The notes under the pieces are model-generated. The model made no database searches. It was not told the origin of the DNA and saw only the letters and a list, made by a program, of their open reading frames with translations. Source: Lacinutrix venerupis (GTDB lineage Bacteria > Bacteroidota > Bacteroidia > Flavobacteriales > Flavobacteriaceae). From it: a stretch of 64,000 bases of DNA. Each line of letters starts with the position of its first letter. Positions within the stretch are counted from its first letter, which is position 1. The stretch covers positions 1 to 64,000 of the forward strand of contig NZ_RCCH01000008.1 in NCBI RefSeq assembly GCF_003663945.1. The letters are read 5' to 3'. Of this stretch, positions 24,568 through 33,206 are shown piece by piece. Both the position numbers and the translations under genes were made by a program.

Positions 24568-25836
24568 TTATAATGTAATATTAAACGTGAACTTTAATGC
24601 TAAATTATCTTCTTCTTTTGGTAGATGATAGGCGCCATAACGGTAAGTGAAACTTAAACCAAAGCCTAATAAAAGTTTATTAATTTCGAAACCAGATTCT
24701 GTATAACCATTTTTTAGAGTTCCAAAATTAACATTTTGGTGTCTGTTTATGTTATTCATGTTTCCTACTGCATAACGAGTTATTAGTACTAGTTGTGGTT
24801 TAAAATAACTTGTTATACGAAAAGGTTTTATGTAATGTTTTACTACTAATGTTGCAAACCTGTCTGAAAAAAACTCATCAAAAAACATAGTTTCAAAACT
24901 ATTTATTCCTGCTACAGAAAAGCGATTTAGTATTGTTTCTTTATTAATATTGTTTGGATATGCGTGATACATATGTGTTAAAGGTGTATCGCCATGTGCC
25001 AAACCTGCAGACAATGTTGCAATAGTGTGAGAATCTTTATTATGATTTATTTTATGGATGGCTCTAAAATCTAACTTCGAAAAATTAAAATCGGCATCAA
25101 AAACGTTCTTAAAACTCTTACTGTATTGCAATGTGAATTTTGGATAGCCATCTTTTATAATCTTGTTTTTACCATCAATAGATTCGAATTCTACAAATGG
25201 ATTCCACTGTAAAGCAACTTTTGCTGTACTGGTACCAAAAGATTGATAAGGTGTATTATCTAGAACATACGTATAATTGTAAGTTGGGTCTATATTACTA
25301 ACAGCAACTTCGGTTTCTGTAATTAGTTTTGGGTTAACTTCATGCTCATAAGATATGGCTGAGGTAATATGCTTGTGAAATAAACTAATATTTAATAAAC
25401 GTGGCTCGAAAAATGAAAATGTACGCCCATCTGTTAAAAAATTAGAGCTTCCTGTTTCCATTAAATCGTCTGTGTACGATATGTTTAACCAGCTTTTTGT
25501 GTCTTTGTTTAATAACACACCACCTCCAATTTTATATTTAAACCGATGGTCTCTAAAACCGTAAACAACATAAGAGTCTATTCTAAAATCTTCTGAAAAA
25601 CCTTCGTTTGTTACTCCTCCAAGACCTGTTCTAAAACCTTCATATTGATTGAATTTTATAAGATATCTTAAATCAAAATTCCAAACCTTTGTTGGAAAAA
25701 AACCGTTTCCAATTTGCTTTAGCAAAGCATCGGAGTTTATAGAATCGGTAGACTTTTTAGTCTCTTTTTCTGGTGTTTGAGCTGCAGCTATAAAGGTGAA
25801 GCAAAAGAAAAGTGTATATAGCAAAAGCTTGCGCAT
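24568..25836 (-). CDS. Outer-membrane barrel protein, DUF5686-like C-terminal part
   Basis: This 422-residue protein has a signal peptide (about 1-19, FIAAAQ). From about residue 50 to the end it shows regular amphipathic strands with aromatic residues at their edges, such as FRIDSYVVYGFRDHRFKYKIGG, LNISLFHKHITSAISYEHE and the last LALKFTFNITL. This looks like the barrel part of DUF5686 proteins. Those usually have about 800 residues with an N-terminal carboxypeptidase-regulatory domain, which is absent here, so this is a barrel-only relative. It lies 3 nt after the thioredoxin-like gene and probably shares its transcript. Function unknown. Confidence 0.72.
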   Translation of the reverse strand: MRKLLLYTLFFCFTFIAAAQTPEKETKKSTDSINSDALLKQIGNGFFPTKVWNFDLRYLIKFNQYEGFRTGLGGVTNEGFSEDFRIDSYVVYGFRDHRFKYKIGGGVLLNKDTKSWLNISYTDDLMETGSSNFLTDGRTFSFFEPRLLNISLFHKHITSAISYEHEVNPKLITETEVAVSNIDPTYNYTYVLDNTPYQSFGTSTAKVALQWNPFVEFESIDGKNKIIKDGYPKFTLQYSKSFKNVFDADFNFSKLDFRAIHKINHNKDSHTIATLSAGLAHGDTPLTHMYHAYPNNINKETILNRFSVAGINSFETMFFDEFFSDRFATLVVKHYIKPFRITSYFKPQLVLITRYAVGNMNNINRHQNVNFGTLKNGYTESGFEINKLLLGFGLSFTYRYGAYHLPKEEDNLALKFTFNITL

Positions 25837-25839
25837 AAT

Positions 25840-26583
25840 TTATTTTAATTGGTTTTTAATAGCTTTAGAAAGCACACTTTTTATATTTGTTCTATATCCA
25901 ATTTCTTTTAATACAATTTCTCCTTTTTTATTTATAACTATACTTGTTGGGTAACTTTGTACACCATATGTATTAATTACATGATTTGCATTTGCGGCTA
26001 TTGTGTAATTAAAAGGAGTATCAAATAAAAAATTTTCTATTATCTCTTTTTTATTAAAAGTAATGGCTAAAAACACAACATCTTTATTTTTATATTCATT
26101 AACAAGCTCATTTAACCTCGGTATTTCTTGAACACAAGGTCCACATTTTGTAAACCAAAAATTTAAGACAACAACCTTGCCTTTTAATTCTGAAAGTTTA
26201 ATTTTATTTCCATTTAGGTCTGTAACAATAAAATCTAAAGCTTTTTCTCCTTTTGTAAATTGGGCTTCTGGATTTTTTTCTACAAATGCAGGATTATTAT
26301 TTTTTTTCTGAAAAATAACAGATTTAATTTTGCCTTCGCTATTGGCATAAAACAATGGTTTATAGCCAGGATTAGTCATTAATTCTAATTGAGATGAAGG
26401 TAAAACTTTACCTTGTTCGTTAAATAGAAGAATGTCTGGAGTAATCATGATTTGCATGGTTTTTACCTGCTTATCACTTAAAAGTTTTTGATTTTTTGGG
26501 ATAAATTTATAGTCTTTCTGCGCGTAAATAAACACAGAAAAAAAAAGCATAAAGCCTACCGCTATAAATTTTACGTAATGCAT
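25840..26583 (-). CDS. TlpA-like thioredoxin-fold protein
   Basis: This 247-residue protein has a signal peptide (about 1-21, FIYAQ), an N-terminal extension of about 85 residues and a thioredoxin-like domain (about 105-247) with the active site CGPC in FWFTKCGPCVQEIP. The following YPTSIVINKKGEIV contains the cis-Pro loop. Such proteins reduce or exchange disulfides in the periplasm. It is preceded by a 56-nt gap and followed by the barrel gene at 3 nt. Confidence 0.9.
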   Translation of the reverse strand: MHYVKFIAVGFMLFFSVFIYAQKDYKFIPKNQKLLSDKQVKTMQIMITPDILLFNEQGKVLPSSQLELMTNPGYKPLFYANSEGKIKSVIFQKKNNNPAFVEKNPEAQFTKGEKALDFIVTDLNGNKIKLSELKGKVVVLNFWFTKCGPCVQEIPRLNELVNEYKNKDVVFLAITFNKKEIIENFLFDTPFNYTIAANANHVINTYGVQSYPTSIVINKKGEIVLKEIGYRTNIKSVLSKAIKNQLK

Positions 26584-26619
26584 AGTTTTATAAAAAAAAT
26601 CAATGTAGTTTTTATTCTA

Positions 26620-26649
26620 TAAAAAAAGCGACAATTAAGTCGCTTTTAA
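26620..26649 (-). terminator. Terminator after frr
   Basis: AAAAGCGAC and GTCGCTTTT arms around AATTAA; the plus-strand A-run on the left supplies the T-run for minus-strand transcripts. Confidence 0.85.
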
Positions 26650-26663
26650 CTTTTTATAAACTT

Positions 26664-27221
26664 TTAGACGGTCATTATTTCTGCCTCTTTGTTACTAAGA
26701 AGCTCGTCTATACGTTTAACAGATTTATCGGTTAAATTTTGAATATCTGCTTCTGCATTTCCTTTTAAATCTTCCGAAATATCATCTACTTTTTTAATAT
26801 CGTTATTAGCATCTTTTCTAGCATTACGTACACCTACTTTAGCGTCTTCTGCTTCAGCTTTTGCTTGTTTTGCAAGATCGCGTCTACGCTCTTCGGTTAA
26901 AGGTGGTACGTTAATAATTAACTGCTCACCATTATTCATTGGGTTAAAACCTAAGTTTGCAATTTGTATAGCTTTTTCTATAGGCTGAACCATTGCTTTT
27001 TCCCAAGGCTGTACTGTTATTGTTCTACCATCTGGTGTGTTTACGTTTGCTACTTGTGCTAATGGTGTTTGTGAACCATAATAATCTACCATAACGCTGC
27101 CTAACATAGCAGGACTTGCTTTTCCAGCACGTATATTAGTAAATTGTTTTTTTAAATGCTCGATAGCGTTGTCCATAGACTCTTTTGCGCCATCTATTAT
27201 AAATTGAATGTCTTCGTTCAT
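26664..27221 (-). CDS. frr: Ribosome recycling factor
   Basis: This 185-residue protein has the RRF pattern: an initial helix (KESMDNAIEHLKKQFTNIRAGKASPAMLG), the small domain with VNTPDGRTITVQPWEKAMV, then PPLTEERRRDLAKQAK and the two long C-terminal helices. It splits the post-termination ribosome together with EF-G. It lies 58 nt downstream of pyrH, the usual order pyrH-frr. Confidence 0.98.
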   Translation of the reverse strand: MNEDIQFIIDGAKESMDNAIEHLKKQFTNIRAGKASPAMLGSVMVDYYGSQTPLAQVANVNTPDGRTITVQPWEKAMVQPIEKAIQIANLGFNPMNNGEQLIINVPPLTEERRRDLAKQAKAEAEDAKVGVRNARKDANNDIKKVDDISEDLKGNAEADIQNLTDKSVKRIDELLSNKEAEIMTV

Positions 27222-27279
27222 TATTGAAAAATTTTATTACTAATTTAGGTAATTCAAGAATTAAGCCAAAATTAATTTT

Positions 27280-27987
27280 TTATAAACTTACTTGAGTTCC
27301 TATATTTTCTCCAGATACTACTTTCATTAAATTTCCTCTTGTGTTCATATCGAAAACTATTATAGGTAAATCGTTTTCTTGACTTAATGTAAAAGCTGTG
27401 GTATCCATTACTTTTAAACCTTTGCGTAAAACATCATCAAAAGTTATATGGTCGAATTTAATAGCTTCTTTATCTTTTTCTGGATCTGCATTATAAATCC
27501 CATCTACACGTGTACCTTTTAAAATAACATCGGCTTCAATTTCTATGGCTCTTAAAACGGCCGCAGAATCTGTAGTAAAATATGGGTTTCCTGTTCCTCC
27601 ACCAAAAATAACAACACGCCCTTTACGTAAGTGACTCATTGCTTTACGTCTAATAAAAGGTTCTGCTACTTCATTAATTTTTATAGCTGTTTGCAGCCTT
27701 GTTTTAACTTCTGCATCTTCTAAAGCTTGTTGTAATGCTAAACCGTTAATAACGGTTGCAAGCATTCCCATGTGGTCGCCTTGTACACGATCCATACCAT
27801 TCATGGCACCTGCAACACCTCTAAAAATGTTTCCGCCGCCAATAACTATGGCAACTTCAATTCCTTTTTCTGTTACGGCTTTAATGTCTTGTGCATATTC
27901 AGCAAGACGTTCTGGATCAATACCATATTGGCGATTTCCCATTAAGGCTTCACCAGATAATTTTAGGAGGATTCTTTTGTATTTCAT
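27280..27987 (-). CDS. pyrH: UMP kinase
   Basis: This 235-residue amino-acid-kinase-fold enzyme phosphorylates UMP to UDP. Motifs: [14 protein letters not shown] at the start, [10 protein letters not shown] (about 48-57), and [14 protein letters not shown] (about 129-142), characteristic of hexameric bacterial UMP kinase. It is followed by frr. A promoter with TAGCTTTG and a leader hairpin precede it. Confidence 0.98.
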   Translation of the reverse strand: MKYKRILLKLSGEALMGNRQYGIDPERLAEYAQDIKAVTEKGIEVAIVIGGGNIFRGVAGAMNGMDRVQGDHMGMLATVINGLALQQALEDAEVKTRLQTAIKINEVAEPFIRRKAMSHLRKGRVVIFGGGTGNPYFTTDSAAVLRAIEIEADVILKGTRVDGIYNADPEKDKEAIKFDHITFDDVLRKGLKVMDTTAFTLSQENDLPIIVFDMNTRGNLMKVVSGENIGTQVSL

Positions 27988-28009
27988 GAGTAGTTTCTAA
28001 ACTTTAAAA

Positions 28010-28070
28010 GATTCCCACTTTCGTGAGAATAAAGGTTTAGCAAAGCTACATAATTTTTTTATTTCTGAAA
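28010..28070 (-). promoter_or_regulatory. pyrH promoter and leader hairpin
   Basis: On the minus strand TAGCTTTG (28041-28048) fits the -7 box and TTTC (28067-28070) stands 18 nt upstream. The leader then holds a 7-bp stem, TTCTCAC and GTGGGAA with one T-G pair, capped by a GAAA loop of the GNRA type (28012-28029). Confidence 0.55.
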
Positions 28071-28123
28071 TTGCTAATATTACAGAAATTCTACTTTTTT
28101 TATGCTTTAGTTTTTAAACACAA

Positions 28124-28206
28124 AAAAACCACTAGCTCTAAAAATAGAGTAGTGGTTTTATATGTTTTTAAATAAATTGGATGAGATTCCTGCTTTTGCA
28201 GGAATT
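28124..28206 (-). terminator. Two hairpins after tsf
   Basis: Next to the tsf stop codon is ATTCCTGC-TTTT-GCAGGAAT (28186-28205). Then a longer hairpin with CCACTA/TAGTGG and CTCTA/TAGAG arms (about 28129-28156) follows, with a T-run on the minus strand. The second is a standard terminator; the first may protect the mRNA end. Confidence 0.78.
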
Positions 28207-28208
28207 TG

Positions 28209-29168
28209 TTATCCTAAAGAAACGCGTTTAAAAGCAGTTACTTCAACGTTTTTAGACGCTACATAAGCTTCAACTGTTTGCTTTTCATCTTTAATAAACT
28301 TTTGGTCAAGTAAACATTGTTCTTGATCTAAAGTTGTGTTGTCTGATACGAAACGCTCCATTTTACCTGGTAAAATTTTATCCCAGATTTGTTCTGGCTT
28401 ACCTTCAGCTTTTAACTGCTCTTTTGCATCAGCTTCGGCTTGTGCCATAACTTCTGGAGTTAATTGTGCCATAGAAATGTATTGAGGTACGTTTTTAAGT
28501 GTTTTACCTAAACGTGCTAACTCTTCGTTATCTTTTTCTATTACTGCAATTCTTGCTTCAGTCTCGTTTGCTACATATTCTGCATCAAAACCTTTGTAAG
28601 ATAATGAAGTTGCTCCCATAGAAGCTACTTGCATTGCTACATCTTTAGCTACTTCTTCGTTAGCTTCAGATAAACCAACTAAAGCACCAATTTTATTAAT
28701 GTGAACGTAAGAACCAACGTAAGGAGCTTCTAATTTCTCGAATGCATTGATTTCTAATTTCTCACCAATAACACCTGTTTGTTCAACTAATTTTTCAGAC
28801 ACAGTCATACCACCAAAATCTGATGCTAAGAAATCTTCTTTGCTATCAAAGTTGATTGCTTTTTCTGCTAATTCGTTAGCAAGTGCTAAGAAGTTTTCGT
28901 TTTTACCAACAAAATCTGTTTCGCATCCTAATACAATAGCAACACCAACAGTATTGTCATCGTTTATTTTAATAGCGGCAGCACCTTCAGAAGATTCTCT
29001 ATCGGCTCTTTTTTCTGCTACTTTTTGTCCTTTTTTACGTAATACATCAATGGCTGCATCAAAATCTCCTTTAGCTTCTACTAAGGCTTTTTTACAATCC
29101 ATCATACCTGCACCAGTTGCTTTTCTTAATTTGTTTACTTCTGCTGCTGAAATTTTTACTTCACTCAT
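28209..29168 (-). CDS. tsf: Elongation factor Ts
   Basis: This 319-residue protein is the nucleotide exchange factor for EF-Tu. It has an N-terminal UBA-like domain with the hallmark VNKLRKATGAGMMDCKKAL, then the core with GCETDFVGKNENF (about 80-92) and two subdomains, with IAMQ-type helices. The second half (about 205-319) carries the coiled-coil and C-terminal module seen in Bacteroidota. It lies downstream of rpsB, as in nearly all bacteria, with a terminator-like hairpin in the 84-nt gap. Confidence 0.97.
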   Translation of the reverse strand: MSEVKISAAEVNKLRKATGAGMMDCKKALVEAKGDFDAAIDVLRKKGQKVAEKRADRESSEGAAAIKINDDNTVGVAIVLGCETDFVGKNENFLALANELAEKAINFDSKEDFLASDFGGMTVSEKLVEQTGVIGEKLEINAFEKLEAPYVGSYVHINKIGALVGLSEANEEVAKDVAMQVASMGATSLSYKGFDAEYVANETEARIAVIEKDNEELARLGKTLKNVPQYISMAQLTPEVMAQAEADAKEQLKAEGKPEQIWDKILPGKMERFVSDNTTLDQEQCLLDQKFIKDEKQTVEAYVASKNVEVTAFKRVSLG

Positions 29169-29182
29169 AATGTGTGTAATTT

Positions 29183-29230
29183 AAAAAAGTCGTTCAATTT
29201 ATTTCGGTAAAGAAAAGAATTAAACGACTT
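29183..29230 (-). terminator. Hairpin between rpsB and tsf (attenuator-like)
   Basis: AAGTCGTT (29187-29194) pairs with AACGACTT (29223-29230), extended by AATT/AATT after one mismatch. A run of Ts follows on the minus strand. It may reduce tsf transcription relative to rpsB. Confidence 0.55.
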
Positions 29231-29252
29231 ATAAATGTTTCGAAATTGTTAT

Positions 29253-30020
29253 TTATTCTTCCTCTTCTTTAGCTGCTTTAGCTTTTTTTGCTGGTGCAGG
29301 CTTTGCTTTACCTTCAGCTTTTTCAGCTTTTTCAGCTTTACGCTCGTTTAATCCACCTGTAATAGCTTCAGTAACGTGCGTTAATATTTTATCGATTGAT
29401 TTAGAAGCATCATCATTTGCTGGTATAACGTAATCTACTTGACGTGGATCTGAGTTAGTATCTACCATTGCAAAAATAGGAATGTTTAATTTCTGTGCTT
29501 CTTTAATCGCGATATGCTCACGTTTAATATCTACAACAAACAAAGCTCCTGGAAGACGCGTCATGTCTACAATAGAACCTAAGTTTTTTTCTAACTTAGC
29601 TCTTAAACGGTCTACTTGTAGACGTTCTTTTTTAGATAAAGTTAAAAAGGTTCCATCTTTCTTCATTCTATCAATAGTAGCCATTTTTTTAATAGCTTTT
29701 CTAATAGTAACAAAGTTAGTTAACATTCCACCTGGCCATCTTTCTGTGATGTAAGGCATGTTAATGCTACCTGCTTTTTCAGCAACGATGTCTTTTGCTT
29801 GTTTTTTTGTAGCAACAAATAAGATTTTACGACCAGAGGCTGCAATTTTTGCTAAAGCTTCTCCAGCTTCGTCAATCTTAGCTGCTGTTTTGTATAAGTT
29901 TATAATATGGATACCGTTACGCTCCATATATACGTAAGGCGCCATGTTTGGATCCCACTTACGTGTAAGGTGACCGAAGTGTACACCTGCTTCAAGTAAT
30001 TCTTTTACTTCTACTGCCAT
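29253..30020 (-). CDS. rpsB: 30S ribosomal protein S2
   Basis: The start is taken at 30020 (MAVEVKELLEAGVHFGH), giving 255 residues. An upstream ATG at 30053 would add 11 residues (MLIQQNVNYYK) not found in S2. S2 motifs: AGVHFGHLTRKWDPNMAPYVY, GRKILFVATKKQAKD, RWPGGMLTNFVTIR and the DTNSDP segment (about 187-192). The C-terminus has a Lys/Ala/Glu-rich tail (KAEKAEGKAKPAPAKKAKA) typical of Bacteroidota. Downstream of rplM and rpsI, upstream of tsf. Confidence 0.97.
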   Translation of the reverse strand: MAVEVKELLEAGVHFGHLTRKWDPNMAPYVYMERNGIHIINLYKTAAKIDEAGEALAKIAASGRKILFVATKKQAKDIVAEKAGSINMPYITERWPGGMLTNFVTIRKAIKKMATIDRMKKDGTFLTLSKKERLQVDRLRAKLEKNLGSIVDMTRLPGALFVVDIKREHIAIKEAQKLNIPIFAMVDTNSDPRQVDYVIPANDDASKSIDKILTHVTEAITGGLNERKAEKAEKAEGKAKPAPAKKAKAAKEEEE

Positions 30021-30154
30021 TTTGTAATAGTTTACGTTCTGTTGAATTAGCAATGTTCCATTGGGCTTTATAGCTTATGGCTTCATTTAGATGCTAAACT
30101 AAATCCTGCTTTTAGGCTAGGACAACAATAACTGTTTTATTTTTTTGTTTTGTC

Positions 30155-30186
30155 TCAACAGTATTGATAATATACAATACTGTTGA
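30155..30186 (-). promoter_or_regulatory. Strong hairpin between rpsI and rpsB
   Basis: TCAACAGTATTG and CAATACTGTTGA form a perfect 12-bp stem with an 8-nt loop. There is no T-run on either strand, so it is not a standard terminator. It could be an mRNA processing site or a leader structure ahead of rpsB. Confidence 0.5.
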
Positions 30187-30195
30187 AGGATAATA

Positions 30196-30582
30196 TTAAC
30201 GTTTCGAGAATTGGAATTTTTTACGCGCTTTCTTCTGTCCGAATTTTTTACGCTCTACCATTCTTGGGTCTCTAGTTAATAAACCTTCTGGTTTAAGAAT
30301 ACCTCTGTTTTCGTCGTTTAACTCACACATTGCGCGAGAAATTGCTAAACGGATAGCTTCTGCTTGACCAGTAATACCACCTCCAAATACATTTACAGAA
30401 ATATCAAAGTTACCTTCGTTGTTAGTTAATGCTAACGGTTGGTTTACTTTGTACTGTAACGTTGCTGTATCGAAGTAGTCTTTTAAATCTTTTTTGTTAA
30501 TCGTGATGTTTCCTTTACCTTCTTTAAGGTAAACACGAGCAACAGCCGTTTTACGACGACCAATTTTGTGTAATACTTCCAT
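30196..30582 (-). CDS. rpsI: 30S ribosomal protein S9
   Basis: This 128-residue protein starts MEVLHKIGRRKTAVARVYLKEG, the S9 signature, and has NVFGGGITGQAEAIRLAISRA in the middle. It ends KKFGQKKARKKFQFSKR, whose basic C-terminal tail reaches the ribosomal P-site. The start codon shares one base with the rplM stop codon (TAATG), so the two are translationally coupled. Confidence 0.98.
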   Translation of the reverse strand: MEVLHKIGRRKTAVARVYLKEGKGNITINKKDLKDYFDTATLQYKVNQPLALTNNEGNFDISVNVFGGGITGQAEAIRLAISRAMCELNDENRGILKPEGLLTRDPRMVERKKFGQKKARKKFQFSKR

Positions 30583-31037
30583 TACTTGAATTCGTTTAAG
30601 TTAATTGTTTTAGGTTTTTGAGCTTCGTGAGCATGCTCTGTTCCTGTAACAACAGTTAAGTTTCTAAAAAGAGCTGCTCCTAATTTGTTTTTAGGTAACA
30701 TTCCTTTTACAGATTTCTCTACTAATCTTGCTGGATCTTTTCCAAACAATTCAGTAGCAGTTAAACTTCTTTGACCACCTGGGTAACCTGTGTGACGGAT
30801 ATAAGATTTATCTGTCCACTTGTTTCCTGTTAAGTTGATTTTTTCTGCATTGATAACAATTACGTTATCTCCACAATCAACATGTGGTGTGAAGCTTGGC
30901 TTGTGCTTTCCTCTTAATAATCTTGCGATTTGAGTGCACATACGCCCTAAGGTTTGACCATCAGCATCAACTAAAACCCACTGCTTATCTGCAGTTGCTT
31001 TGTTTGCCGAAACGGTTTTGTAGCTTAATGTATCCAC
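30582..31037 (-). CDS. rplM: 50S ribosomal protein L13
   Basis: This 151-residue protein has the L13 motifs WVLVDADGQTLGRMCTQIARLLRGKHKPSFTPHVDCGD and NAEKINLTGNKW, and the late VEKSVKGMLPKNKLG. It is the first gene of the rplM-rpsI pair. A full consensus promoter lies at 31107-31137 and the leader holds a small hairpin, suggesting feedback regulation of ribosomal protein synthesis. Confidence 0.98.
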   Translation of the reverse strand: MDTLSYKTVSANKATADKQWVLVDADGQTLGRMCTQIARLLRGKHKPSFTPHVDCGDNVIVINAEKINLTGNKWTDKSYIRHTGYPGGQRSLTATELFGKDPARLVEKSVKGMLPKNKLGAALFRNLTVVTGTEHAHEAQKPKTINLNEFK

Positions 31038-31055
31038 GTTATTAATTAAATTTTT

Positions 31056-31075
31056 GACCCGATTTTATACGAGTC
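31056..31075 (-). promoter_or_regulatory. Putative L13 leader hairpin
   Basis: On the minus strand GACTCG pairs with CGGGTC (six pairs, one T-G) around an eight-base A/T loop, ending 19 nt before the rplM start. A second small stem, CTCT/AGAG, lies at the 5' end of the leader (about 31090-31102). Leaders of L13 operons often carry such autoregulatory structures, but the assignment here is tentative. Confidence 0.42.
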
Positions 31076-31106
31076 GATTAAACATTCCTCTCTCAAAAAG
31101 AGTTTG

Positions 31107-31137
31107 CAAATTTACGACAATCTTCTTGATTACCAAA
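31107..31137 (-). promoter_or_regulatory. rplM promoter, full Bacteroidota consensus
   Basis: TTTG at 31134-31137, a 19-nt spacer and TAAATTTG at 31107-31114 match the housekeeping consensus TTTG-N19-TAnnTTTG exactly. The predicted start is near 31100, giving a leader of about 62 nt. Confidence 0.82.
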
Positions 31138-31293
31138 TAGTATAGGGTATTTTATTTAATAACTTTGTTGATATGTTTTCGCGATTTGTTAATTTCCTTG
31201 CTATTTTTTAAAAATCAGCCATTTAATAACCACGAATTCTTGTTAATAAGCCACTTAAAAACTAAAATAAATGTGTTTTTAATATAAAAATTA

Positions 31294-32262
31294 TTAATTA
31301 GCTTGTTTATTCCTTTCTCTAAATTGCTTAAACTTAAAACGTAGTTGCTTAATTTTATTTACTTTGGTGTTATTAGCAACTTCTAAATAAGTATCTAATT
31401 GGTGTTCGATGTTTAGGTTTTTTAATGCAAACTCCCTAAAAAATTGTCCGTCTTTGTAGTTGTATTTTTTTATTTCGTTTACTAAATCGTTTACAGAGAA
31501 TTTATATTTGTAATATCTACCCGAGCAATTGTTTTTTATGCTGTTGTTTAAAATTTCTTTATTTAAATAACCATCGGCAAAAGAATCTGCATAGGATCGA
31601 TTATCGTAAATTAAAACTGGTCTTCCGCATGCCATGGCTTCGTAAATAGATCTGCCTAAACCAATAACCAAGTCGTGATTATTAATGGTATTTTCTATAT
31701 CCCAAATAGGATTTATGTTTTTGTCTAAATATTCGAAATCTAAATTTAATGCATTACAAGCTTGTTGTATTGCGGTATTAGCTTCTTTAGATTGGCACAA
31801 GCTAAGTACAGATTTTAGTTTGGGTTGTGGTGCTTTTGTTGTTTTAAATCTTTTGCAGTCTATACCGTTTAAAATAAGTGTAGAGTTGTAGCCTTTATTG
31901 TTTAGGTGTATTTGTACTTCTTGAGAAATACTTATATAACCGTCGGCATATTTATGTGGTTGCTCTAAAGGAGGAAAAATGCCATGACACGTTTGAATAA
32001 ATTTGCTTTTTATGCTCTTTTTTAAATAGCTAATGGTTGTATTATGGTTGGCAAAAACAATATCGTATTCTTTTTTAGATAGAAAAGGTACTTTTAGTTC
32101 ATTTTCAATTTTAGTAGAAACTAATCCTTTTTCAAAAGTAAAATATTCTACATTATGTCCTTTCTTTTTTAAACCATCAATTAAAGCGTATGTAAATGTT
32201 TCTGAGCCTCCAACGTTTACCAAGTGGTTGTTTGTAACAAGTATGTTTAATGTTTTATTCAT
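31294..32262 (-). CDS. Glycosyltransferase, GT4-like
   Basis: This 322-residue protein has a GT-B type start (NILVTNNHLVNVGGSETFTYALIDGLKKKGH) with the Gly-rich loop, a FQTCHG segment (FIQTCHGIFPP, about 88-98) and a second domain with LGRSIYEAMACGRPVLIYD (about 196-214). That segment contains the nucleotide-sugar-binding Glu of GT4 enzymes. It transfers a sugar, of unknown identity, to a growing surface glycan. It is the last of eight tightly packed genes (4-nt gap). No clear terminator is seen in 31138-31293, which shows no other feature. Confidence 0.85.
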   Translation of the reverse strand: MNKTLNILVTNNHLVNVGGSETFTYALIDGLKKKGHNVEYFTFEKGLVSTKIENELKVPFLSKKEYDIVFANHNTTISYLKKSIKSKFIQTCHGIFPPLEQPHKYADGYISISQEVQIHLNNKGYNSTLILNGIDCKRFKTTKAPQPKLKSVLSLCQSKEANTAIQQACNALNLDFEYLDKNINPIWDIENTINNHDLVIGLGRSIYEAMACGRPVLIYDNRSYADSFADGYLNKEILNNSIKNNCSGRYYKYKFSVNDLVNEIKKYNYKDGQFFREFALKNLNIEHQLDTYLEVANNTKVNKIKQLRFKFKQFRERNKQAN

Positions 32263-32266
32263 TATG

Positions 32267-33205
32267 TTATAGCAAGTATTTAATTTTCTTGTTTAATTGT
32301 ATTAAAATGTAAGATAATGCAATAGTTGCTAATACGGTGATAATACTAATTGTTGTATTAGTAAATTGATAATGCATTACAATATATATCCACGGAATTG
32401 TATGACTAAAGTAAATTGCGCTTGAGTAAAGCGATATAGTTTTAGTATTAAACTTTGTATTTATTTTAGTTTGTAGTATTAGTATAAATAAACTTGGACA
32501 CACTATTATTTGAGTGAATAATATATCGAAACCTTTATTTGTAGTTAGTTTATAATTAATATAGCTTTCAATAAATAATAGTATAAAACCTATTATGGTA
32601 ATTACAGTGGTTTTTTTTGTTAGTTTTTCTTGGTTTCTTCTTATTAAAAGACCTGTAGCCATAAAAGGAAGGCCGAAAAAAATAAAATTTCTTACTACAT
32701 ATGGTTTTTTAATAATATTGTTTAAAAATTCTATATCTACGTTTATATAAACTTTTATGTATTGAATAAAAACACCCGTAAGAAAGAGTGTTAATATTAT
32801 TGCTGTTAATCGCTTGTTAGATGCTTTTTTTAAAAAGTATAACACCAATCCGGAACATAGTAGAGCTGCTAAATACCATAAGTGATGCCAGCCAAAAGTA
32901 AAAAGCTCAAAAAATGTAATCGTGTCTTGTTTATGCCAGTATTTAAAATAGATTGCCATCCATATTAAATAAAGTATAAGAACTCTTTTTAACCATTTAA
33001 TGTAGTGTTGCTTAGTGTTAATATTAAAAAAATAGTAACCATTAATCATTAAAAAAATAGGTACAGTTATTCTAAAAAGGCCGTTTTTTAATAAATACCA
33101 TATTAATTTATTTATATCTATAAAAAAATCGGTGTGCGCACCTACAACCATTATAGCTAATATAAATTTTGAAATATCTATTAGGTTGTTTCTTTTTGCA
33201 ATCAT
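32267..33205 (-). CDS. Membrane acyltransferase, acyltransferase-3 family
   Basis: This 312-residue integral membrane protein has about ten hydrophobic segments. The N-terminus (NNLIDISKFILAIMVVGAHTDFF) has the Asp and the conserved His of the acyltransferase-3 family, and FRITVPIFLMINGYYFF follows, another family hallmark. These enzymes O-acylate sugars of lipopolysaccharide or exopolysaccharide. It lies between two glycosyltransferase genes with gaps of 4 and 1 nt, so it modifies the same glycan. Confidence 0.88.
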   Translation of the reverse strand: MIAKRNNLIDISKFILAIMVVGAHTDFFIDINKLIWYLLKNGLFRITVPIFLMINGYYFFNINTKQHYIKWLKRVLILYLIWMAIYFKYWHKQDTITFFELFTFGWHHLWYLAALLCSGLVLYFLKKASNKRLTAIILTLFLTGVFIQYIKVYINVDIEFLNNIIKKPYVVRNFIFFGLPFMATGLLIRRNQEKLTKKTTVITIIGFILLFIESYINYKLTTNKGFDILFTQIIVCPSLFILILQTKINTKFNTKTISLYSSAIYFSHTIPWIYIVMHYQFTNTTISIITVLATIALSYILIQLNKKIKYLL

Positions 33206-33206
33206 T

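Noticed and set aside
30021-30053. Longer rpsB start at 30053
   Set aside because: It adds 11 residues not seen in ribosomal protein S2; MAVEVKELLEAGVHFGH is the normal start.
30694-30700. GGTAACA near 30694 as a fourth ECF promoter
   Set aside because: It lies inside rplM on the opposite strand, and the 31-nt GnTGTA element is missing.
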